From positions 1 to 10,001 of the forward strand of contig JAQIWT010001647.1 of assembly GCA_034696485.1 (NCBI GenBank): a DNA stretch of 10,001 nucleotides, written 5' to 3'. Position 1 is the stretch's first letter. Every line of letters begins with the position of its first letter. This document shows, piece by piece, positions 1 through 6,026 of the stretch. Made by a program: the position numbers and the translations under genes. Under the pieces are notes generated by a model that ran no database searches, was not told the DNA's origin, and saw only the letters and a list, made by a program, of their open reading frames with translations. The DNA comes from Isohypsibius dastychi. Lineage: Eukaryota > Tardigrada > Eutardigrada > Parachela > Isohypsibiidae.

Positions 1-262
1 TCCAAAGTGCTCAATATTTTTAAAGAGGCAGCTTTTTTCCCGGAGGATTTTCTCAAGTTATTGTCGGATGATCTCAGAAGGACGAAGTCGATGGTGAATT
101 TCAACAAAAACGTGTTGGCTGATTTTGATCCTGCTGTTATCGCTAAAATCCATGAGCAAATGGACGAATTCGCGGTGAATACGCTGAAGAGTGCCGAGGA
201 TGCGTTTGAAGCGAAGAAAGATTCGGTGGAATATGGAGATCAAGTCATCTCCAAAATAAAAG
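1..262 (+). CDS. RPRD-like gene, exon with CID C-terminal helices (left edge cut)
   Basis: Open from the first base in the frame starting at position 1. It encodes 87 residues plus one base. The donor is AG|GTAGGA at 263, and reading on meets a stop at 274-276, which supports splicing here. The content is the end of the CID followed by a Lys/Glu/Asp-rich helix. The GTG at position 7 is an internal Val codon, not a start. Confidence 0.72.
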
Positions 263-3200
263 GTAGGAATGAGTAGTTTTTGTAAAACTGCCATTTCCGG
301 TTGGATTTTGTTCCCGTTGTGGTCTTTTCTGCACGCCACATTTTTTGGAACGACTGTTATCCAGTGATTTGAAATTTTGACAGTAATTTAGTATCTTTTT
401 TGTTTCATCTTTTAATTTTGTGTCAAGTCATGGAGATTTTATTTAAACAGTTAGTAATAGTTCGTGATTTTTCACCGCTTTGACTACTGTACACGTCTAA
501 TTTTTGGCTCCGAGAAGGTTCTCAAGTTCTCCACCTGCACGTAGAAAATATTACTTGACTTTGAAATTTCGTACTTATTTTGATCCTTTATTTTCCCATA
601 ACCTGCAATTTAATTTTGAAAGGATCTTCGGTTTTAGTGGAAAAGTTTATTAGAGTAAGAATCGTTTAAAATCAGTTGAGAATCGGTTGATCCTACGTTT
701 TATTTGTTATTTACACTGAAGGAATTTTCTCTGGTTGGGTTTTCGAACAGCAAATGTTCCCTTGAAGTTCAGGAACGCCATATACAGTACACATTTTTTT
801 GGTATTCTTTTGGTTTTAATTTTTGATTTCCACGAGTTTTGCGTTCTTATTTGTTCTTTCACGTTCATGTAATTTTGCTGTAATTTTCGAATTGGTTTCT
901 TGCTCACCTTTCTTCTGTAACATTTCGAATGCTTTCGCGTTTTTGTGATATTTTTGATTATTTTCGGGTTGGCAGAATGTTGAGATTTGGGTGAGCATCA
1001 ATCGATCAGAAAGATGTTTTCATTTATTCAGTTAGAACGAATTTTATATTTAGTATTGAGTTTTTTAATCTTAATTAATTTGGAATTCATCTATAATTAA
1101 TTTTTATTTATCAATTACAGAAGTAATTTGAAACATTTTTAGTGTCGAAATGATTTAATTTGAAATTCATTTTTTTCATTGTTGACTTTTCTTCTTTTCT
1201 TTGATTTTTGTATTTTATGTGTTTTTTCAGATCACGGGCTTGGAAAAGAGCGTCTCGTTGATTTTGACGAAGGTTTTGAAGCCATGAAAAATCTGGAGGA
1301 TGCCCGGGAACAGGATCTGCAGCATCACTATGATCTCTTGAATCAGCTGGAATTATTACGTGTCCATTACAGTGTGACGTCAAAAGAAGCCGAGAAAGTT
1401 ATCGTTGCTTACGGCAATTATGAAGTCGTTGCCAAAAATGGAATGACACATTTGAATAAACTCCAGCAACAGGAAGTTGTCGACATTCCCTTACCTTGTG
1501 GCATGAGCGGCTCATCCGGAAATCAGGAAGTGACGGATATGGACTTTTCCGATGAGGAAGAAGAAAAGCCTACAGAACCGGAGAAACCGGTAAATAATCC
1601 AGAAAATGTCCCCGATTTTCATAAATTTTAAACGTTTTGAAAATTTTTCAGAGAAGCCGGAAAAACGATAGATAATTTTTGGATGATCCCTTGAATTTAG
1701 AAGGTCCCGTAAATTTCTGGGAAAATATTTGAATTATTCGGGAATTCGGTAACTTCTTACATCGAATGAAATTCATTAAATTTCAATCAGACATTTTCAA
1801 ATTCAGCAATGGGAATTAAATGTGAAAATAATTATTTGAAGTATAATCTAATCAATTTAACGGAAATTTAACCGCAGTGAAATATCAGAATATTGCTACT
1901 GAATTTCCTGCGCTATTCGACATTTTATCCAAAAATTTGTAGATCTTTCTAAATTCAAGGATCATTCACAAATTATCCGTCGTTTTCGGCTTTTGTACTC
2001 AAACTGAAAACGCTCAAAAAGTGGTTCAATAAGTTATTCCGGTTGACTAATTTGATGAAACCAGTGAATTTACCGGTTTAGATTCAATTTCTGTAAGTGA
2101 CTCGGAAAAATTCTGATTGAAATTTAATAATTGAGCAATCGCGTTATTTCCGTACGATTATAATTTCGCACCGATTTACAAACTTTTTCGAGGTCGCCGT
2201 AGCATGATGTTCTTATCGGTTTGATCTTCGGACTAACAAATGCTCGTTTCAGACTGTTATACCTCCACCACCTCCTCCGTTCGCACTTCCGGCGCCCGGT
2301 GGTGTAGACTTCACCGCTCTCCTCTCATCCCTGGGTCCTCCAGCCCTTCCGGTTCCCACTTCACAAAATCAGCACAACTTTGAGATGAATCATTATCCCC
2401 CGGCTTATCCCCCTCACAACCCCGGTCCGCCTATGCAAAATCATTTCGAGAACCCTGGAGCTCCTCACCACGAAATGCAGTTCCGACCCCCTGGACCCCC
2501 ACAACAGCCGATCCATAATAACTTCGAACACCAATTTCCTCATCACAACGGACCTCCTCAATTCCAGCAACGCCCTCCGCATTCGCCACAGAATTTCAGC
2601 CTGAGACCTCCGGTACTGGGACAGCGACCTCCACAAAACGGAAGTCCGCTCAGACCGGAAATGCAAAACTTCCGCCACCCCCAACCGGAAATGCAGAATT
2701 TTCATCAGCCAAGGTTCCCGGCGGAACATCATCAGCAGAATTTCCAGCAGATGGGTTCGCCACCGTTTCGAGCAGCGAGACCTCGGTTCTTCCCTCCGCA
2801 GAACGACTTCCGGCCGAATTTCGGGCCGACCAGTCCGGAGCGACCTCATTTCGGATCAGGACTCCTGGAAACCCCGCAGTCACCACGTTTTCTTCCGCCA
2901 CCGCAGAGAACGCCACTTCTTCAAGAACCGGAAGTCCACCGACCGCAGTTCGATCATCGTCAGGGGAATAACTTCCGGCCGACTTCGCCGAATTTCGATC
3001 ATCGTACGCCGAACAACTATGCACCGTCATCGCCGAATTATGATCAGCAACAGAGAATGCCGTTCAATAACAATCACCCTCAACCGGATTTTGGGTCGCC
3101 GCAATCACTACGTCAAGAGTACACCCCGAGCCCCCACGAACCCCTCAAGCAACATTTCGAAGAACCTCCACGAAAACTTTTCGAACCACTTGTTAGTCCG

Positions 3201-3509
3201 ATCAGAACCATCTCAGTTGTTCAGCGAGAGGAGCGGCAACCTCGGAAGAGCCGGTTCGATGAAGATGACTTCACGGATGATTTCCTTCCGGATCCCGAAC
3301 CTGTTCAGAGAGCTTCTCAGCCGGTGTACTTTTCCGATCCCCCAATGGCAACCGGTATGAATACTGTCCCAATTGCACCGTTCGTTCCACTACGAAGCGA
3401 ACCCCAACCGGAAGTGGATTTGACGGAAAGACTCAGACGTCTCGCGCAGAGCAACATCAGCACAAACATTATTCTCACGGATTCCTCTTCTGGTTTCAGA
3501 AGACATTGA
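1..3509 (+). CDS. RPRD-like CID-family RNA polymerase II CTD-associated regulator (5' truncated, exons 1-262, 1231-1589, 2253-3509)
   Basis: The spliced product has 625 residues in this window and lacks its N-terminus. Phases agree: the first exon ends after one base of a codon (G|AT, Asp) and the second ends on a codon boundary. The segment starting VLNIFKEAAFFPEDFL resembles the last helices of the CID in RPRD1/RPRD2 (human RPRDs carry a VL-IW-ER motif there). It is followed by a helical, charged stretch, an acidic patch (DFSDEEEEKP) and a long Pro-rich tail opening with six prolines. In this family the CID binds the phosphorylated CTD of RNA polymerase II in the nucleus and helps recruit CTD phosphatase. 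The long Pro-rich tail favours an RPRD2-like member over the short RPRD1 forms. The family call rests on my recall of motifs. The orthologue is uncertain, and the CTD-contacting residues lie upstream of the window. Confidence 0.72.
263..1230 (+). other. Intron of RPRD-like gene (968 nt)
   Basis: T-rich intron with donor GTAGGA and acceptor GTTTTTTCAG at 1221-1230. The reading frames inside are short and carry no recognisable domain. An earlier acceptor-like site (CAATTACAG, ending 1120) would lead quickly to an in-frame stop and is probably unused. An imperfect 16-bp direct repeat lies near the 3' end. I see nothing else in it. Confidence 0.7.
1075..1170 (+). repeat. Pair of 16-bp direct repeats in the intron
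   Basis: TTAATTTGGAATTCAT at 1075-1090 recurs as TTAATTTGAAATTCAT at 1155-1170, with 15 of 16 bases identical. Both are AT-rich and may be chance or remnants of a duplication. Confidence 0.45.
1231..1589 (+). CDS. RPRD-like gene, exon with helical/coiled region and acidic tail
   Basis: Begins after GTTTTTTCAG and completes an Asp codon split G|AT. It encodes about 120 residues. A Leu/Glu/His-rich helical stretch (around QHHYDLLNQLELLRVHYS) fits the coiled region that follows the CID in RPRD proteins, where it mediates dimerisation. It is followed by a Gly/Ser break and the acidic run DFSDEEEEKP. The donor is CCG|GTAAAT at 1590, exactly where the outer repeat of the intronic foldback lies. 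Read-through would stop at 1631. Confidence 0.72.
1584..2079. repeat. Large imperfect foldback (inverted repeat) filling most of the RPRD-like gene's last intron
   Basis: Left and right arms are diverged reverse complements with their centre near 1822-1830. Exact blocks include 1584-1595 with 2068-2079 (AAACCGGTAAAT against ATTTACCGGTTT), 1654-1659 with 1987-1992, 1671-1677 with 1971-1977, and 1689-1702 with 1947-1960 (14 bp, CCTTGAATTTAGAA). Between these blocks the arms align with substitutions and small gaps, and an inner block (ATTAAATTT near 1776-1784) pairs around 1864-1871. The shape is that of a non-autonomous foldback element or MITE. There is no coding capacity, and I found no clear target-site duplication. 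The left repeat covers the last bases of the exon and the splice donor. Confidence 0.65.
1590..2252 (+). other. Second in-window intron of RPRD-like gene (663 nt)
   Basis: Donor GTAAAT at 1590 and acceptor GCTCGTTTCAG ending at 2252, phase 0. About three quarters of it is the foldback described separately. The remaining 3' part (2080-2252) is AT-rich with no reading frame of note. A 15-bp piece at 2112-2126 is the exact reverse complement of 1777-1791, so related sequence extends beyond the outer arms. Confidence 0.72.
2253..3509 (+). CDS. RPRD-like gene, terminal Pro/Gln/Asn/His-rich disordered exon
   Basis: Encodes 418 residues and a TGA stop at 3507-3509. It opens TVIPPPPPPFALP and then GGVDFTALLSSLG, a short amphipathic patch. 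It becomes strongly enriched in Pro, Gln, Asn, His and Phe, with repeats such as EMQNF (twice) and a duplicated block of about 14 residues (NNFRPTSPNFDHR, then NNYAPSSPNYDQQ). A charged segment (REERQPRKSRFDEDDFTDDF) and a final helix-prone stretch (VDLTERLRRLAQS) close the protein. No folded domain is visible, so this is an intrinsically disordered tail. Its GC-rich, third-position-biased composition contrasts with the AT-rich introns, which supports coding. Confidence 0.75.
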   Translation, partial: TVIPPPPPPFALPAPGGVDFTALLSSLGPPALPVPTSQNQHNFEMNHYPPAYPPHNPGPPMQNHFENPGAPHHEMQFRPPGPPQQPIHNNFEHQFPHHNGPPQFQQRPPHSPQNFSLRPPVLGQRPPQNGSPLRPEMQNFRHPQPEMQNFHQPRFPAEHHQQNFQQMGSPPFRAARPRFFPPQNDFRPNFGPTSPERPHFGSGLLETPQSPRFLPPPQRTPLLQEPEVHRPQFDHRQGNNFRPTSPNFDHRTPNNYAPSSPNYDQQQRMPFNNNHPQPDFGSPQSLRQEYTPSPHEPLKQHFEEPPRKLFEPLVSPIRTISVVQREERQPRKSRFDEDDFTDDFLPDPEPVQRASQPVYFSDPPMATGMNTVPIAPFVPLRSEPQPEVDLTERLRRLAQSNISTNIILTDSSSGFRRH

Positions 3510-4586
3510 TGGTTGTTTTTGGAGAACGAAAACTGATTAGATTGAGTTGTTTGCAGTTTGTCGCACTGCTTATTTTGTCCTTCATTATTTCCGGAATTGT
3601 TAGGATTGGTTTTTTTCTGTAATAACAGATTTCAAGGTTGTTATTTTGAACTGTTTACCTCGATTTGATTATTCTACAGTAAGAAGTACCAAAAGTAGCG
3701 ATATCCAAGCTGAGATAGCGGACATTTTTGATCATTTCAAACTTTCTTTGCGCCTTCAGCGGAAAGTTCATACAGTACTTTCGAAAATGAATTTACGGTC
3801 AAAATGGGTGTGGGAGAATTCGAATCGAAGAAAAAGCAAAATGCACTCAAACTTTGTGACCTCCCCCGGAAGCCACTTGAGGTTCCAGCTACGGCGCCGG
3901 TAAAGTTGTTTCCTCAGCTCTACGAAAGCCTTATGGCTCGAACATGGTTCAGCTGTGAACGTCAACGACATACGGCAAAAACTGGCGACAAATTTTGTCG
4001 AATTTCGTCGACATAGTTTACGACAACGTCAAAAGGTCACCACTTTTAAATTTGACATAAGAGGTAGCCTTTCTTGCCCATGCTACTGAATGTTCAGCGA
4101 CAGACTCCGCCAAAAACACGATTACTGTAGCCCACAAAATTTCGGTTTGAATTTTGTCTGATTTCCAAGAATACTTTGGTGGCAAATTTTCAGGATGAAG
4201 CTCTTGATCGTTTATGATCTGGTAATCACGATTTTCGTCTTTCGTGGACGAGTACTATTACTCTCTTGCTACGTTCAATAACTGAATCTGAGCCACCAGA
4301 TGTGAGGTGAATTTCATTCCTTGATGGAGCAGGACTCTTATTTCTCCCATCCATATTATGACATATAGATTCACATTGTGCAGTGAAGATGCTCATTTTT
4401 GACTGGCTTGACCTTACGGCGTTGTCGTACGAGCTGGGAAGGGTCCACCCCCCGCGACATTGTCGTAAAGGCTCTTTGCGACTACAGTACGTCTTACGTC
4501 TAATTATAAATGTGTTAACAGTTCGTTCAGAGCATTGTCGCTGCACTTTTGAACTATGTACGCTCGTACGGAGACAATTTCTGTCC

Positions 4587-4608
4587 TAAGCTCACGTACG
4601 TGAGCTTA
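4587..4608. repeat. Perfect 22-bp palindrome
   Basis: Two uninterrupted 11-bp halves, TAAGCTCACGT and its exact reverse complement, centred on ACGT. The centre contains the E-box-like core CACGTACGTG. It could be a binding site for a dimeric factor, a short hairpin, or the tip of a degraded foldback element. Nothing nearby decides between these. Confidence 0.8.
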
Positions 4609-4891
4609 CGACGATACTATATTCGAGCCATTAGAAATCACAGCTCTCACGACTGATCAGAGCACTAATCATGGAGGAACTCGGAACGGCTCGGATCGTC
4701 GGCTCATGGATGGTGCTGAACGGCTGATGAATTCCTGTCAGTGACGACCGTCGCAGCGATCATGCATCAGCTTGGGACAAACCAGTGTAACAGTGGTCTT
4801 CCACGACACTTTTCAATGCCCTTCTCATTTTATAAAAACTTTTCAGAGAATAAAGCCAGTTTTTCAGTCAATTCTAGCTCGAACAAACTCT

Positions 4892-4930
4892 AATCCGGCC
4901 GACTCGAATTCGACCGACTCGAATTCCGAC
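4892..4930 (+). repeat. 15-bp tandem repeat, about 2.6 copies
   Basis: Units AATCCGGCCGACTCG (4892-4906) and AATTCGACCGACTCG (4907-4921) are followed by a partial unit AATTCCGAC (4922-4930). It is a small minisatellite in intergenic DNA with no evident function. Confidence 0.65.
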
Positions 4931-5100
4931 TTTTCTTTACAAACAGATCTGAAAATACTAATAGTAGTTTTGGAAGTAAAGGATGCAAAATCAAGACTTT
5001 ACTATCAGTGAATTTTCCAAGTTGGCAATTTTTCTTGTGGACTTGAGCCCACGGACATCATACCGCATCAACAGTCCAAGTTTTGACTACGTCTTTTCAA

Positions 5101-5131
5101 ATAGTGATTGAATTCGGACATAGTGATTGAA
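5101..5131 (+). repeat. 12-bp direct repeat, 19-bp period
   Basis: ATAGTGATTGAA at 5101-5112 is repeated exactly at 5120-5131. This is a short local duplication and no function can be assigned. Confidence 0.6.
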
Positions 5132-5656
5132 CTCTTCGTCCACTGTCCGCAGGCTGATATCTTTTCGATTTCAGGCCAGCTGTGCCGGTCAATTCATGTC
5201 TTTCTGCTGAGCAGGTACAAGCAGCCAAGATTTGTTTCAATGTCTTGGCTTGTTCCAATCTCGAAGGGATTCAGTGCTCGTATTTGCTGAAAAGAGCCAT
5301 ATGGTTCTTACAATTAAGCACAAACTGAACCTTATGTTTACACTAATAACGTCTGTAATTAATCCAATGTTGGTGCTGGTAGTTTGAGGTGAAATCCCAA
5401 AGAATGTGTCAAAAACTGTTTTTGTCCGTACACAAGTACGATCAGGTTTTATAGAGCTGGATCGTTGAATGGTGGATCTTAATTCCGCATCACCGTTAAT
5501 CTATTCCGGATGTTGCGAGCATGATTGTATTATTTGGAACTATTTTCGACATGGAGACCTATTTACAGTTATGCAAAATTCCGATGCAAGTTTGTTTGAC
5601 CAACCATCGGAAATCATTCACAATGTAATAATTTAAATTTCACAATCACTGGATAT

Positions 5657-6026
5657 TCAAAAAGTGCTTGAAGGGCTGAACGGCGCGTACGCAAGGGGTT
5701 CTCGGTCGACGATTTCGACGAGATCCAACCACGGTACCCAGACACCGTCCCAGTTGGCTGGATTGGCAACCGGGTCAAAATCTTTGATGCCAGGGGGAGT
5801 AGATGTGGCGTTGTATTCGCGGATCTTCTGCTTCAGCAGATTCAACATCGAAGGATAGCTGGCGGCAATGTTGTTGAGTTCGCAGGGATCGTTGGTCAAA
5901 TCGAATAAGCAGTCAGAAATCCACGGTTTGCATTCACTGACTTCAATGCCTTCAGGGAAGTTGCAGTTGATAGTCAAGGGGCTCCAAGTCTTCCATTCAT
6001 TGGCAATTGTTCCCTCAGGTCGATTC
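5657..6026 (-). CDS. Sulfatase exon 9: C-terminal domain and stop
   Basis: Starts after GATCTCGATCTCAG, completing Trp539 (TG|G), and ends at TGA (5657-5659). It encodes CLFDLTNDPCELNNIAASYP, the family's LF-D-x-x-DP-x-E-x-x-x-L box, then a sequon NAT and WDGVWVPWLDL near the end. Four cysteines (560, 571, 578, 587) could pair. An in-frame ATG at 6044-6046 lies inside the preceding intron and is not a start. Confidence 0.88.

Larger units (their letters stand above)
3510..5656. other. Convergent intergenic region between the RPRD-like and sulfatase genes
   Basis: Contains the 3' UTRs of both genes, though I found no AATAAA close to either stop. Reading frames here (for example 3646-3903 and 4772-5011 on +) have no recognisable domain, no good start context and no matching splice partners. 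The region does contain scattered TACAGTA/TACTGTA-type words (around 3674, 3771, 4124 and 4483), a 22-bp palindrome, a 15-bp tandem repeat and a 12-bp direct repeat. It reads as non-coding, repeat-derived spacer. Confidence 0.55.

Noticed and set aside
1121-1230. Alternative acceptor CAATTACAG upstream of RPRD-like exon 2
   Set aside because: The extended exon would meet a stop within a few codons in the required frame.
2361-2849. 162-codon open frame on the minus strand within the RPRD-like terminal exon
   Set aside because: It lies antisense to a compositionally biased Pro-rich exon. Its Arg/Leu-rich sequence is a by-product of that bias and has no domain.
3646-3903. 85-codon plus-strand frame after the RPRD-like stop
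   Set aside because: No recognisable domain, no splice partners, and overlapping open frames on the other strand. It looks like chance.
4195-4281. Short plus-strand frame starting MKLLIVYDL after a TTTTCAG
   Set aside because: Only 28 codons. It looks signal-peptide-like, but no downstream exon continues it.
4017-4433. Apparent inverted repeat TTTACGACAACGTC against GGCGTTGTCGTA
   Set aside because: The match covers about 15-20 bp with mismatches and does not extend inward or outward. Not enough to call an element.
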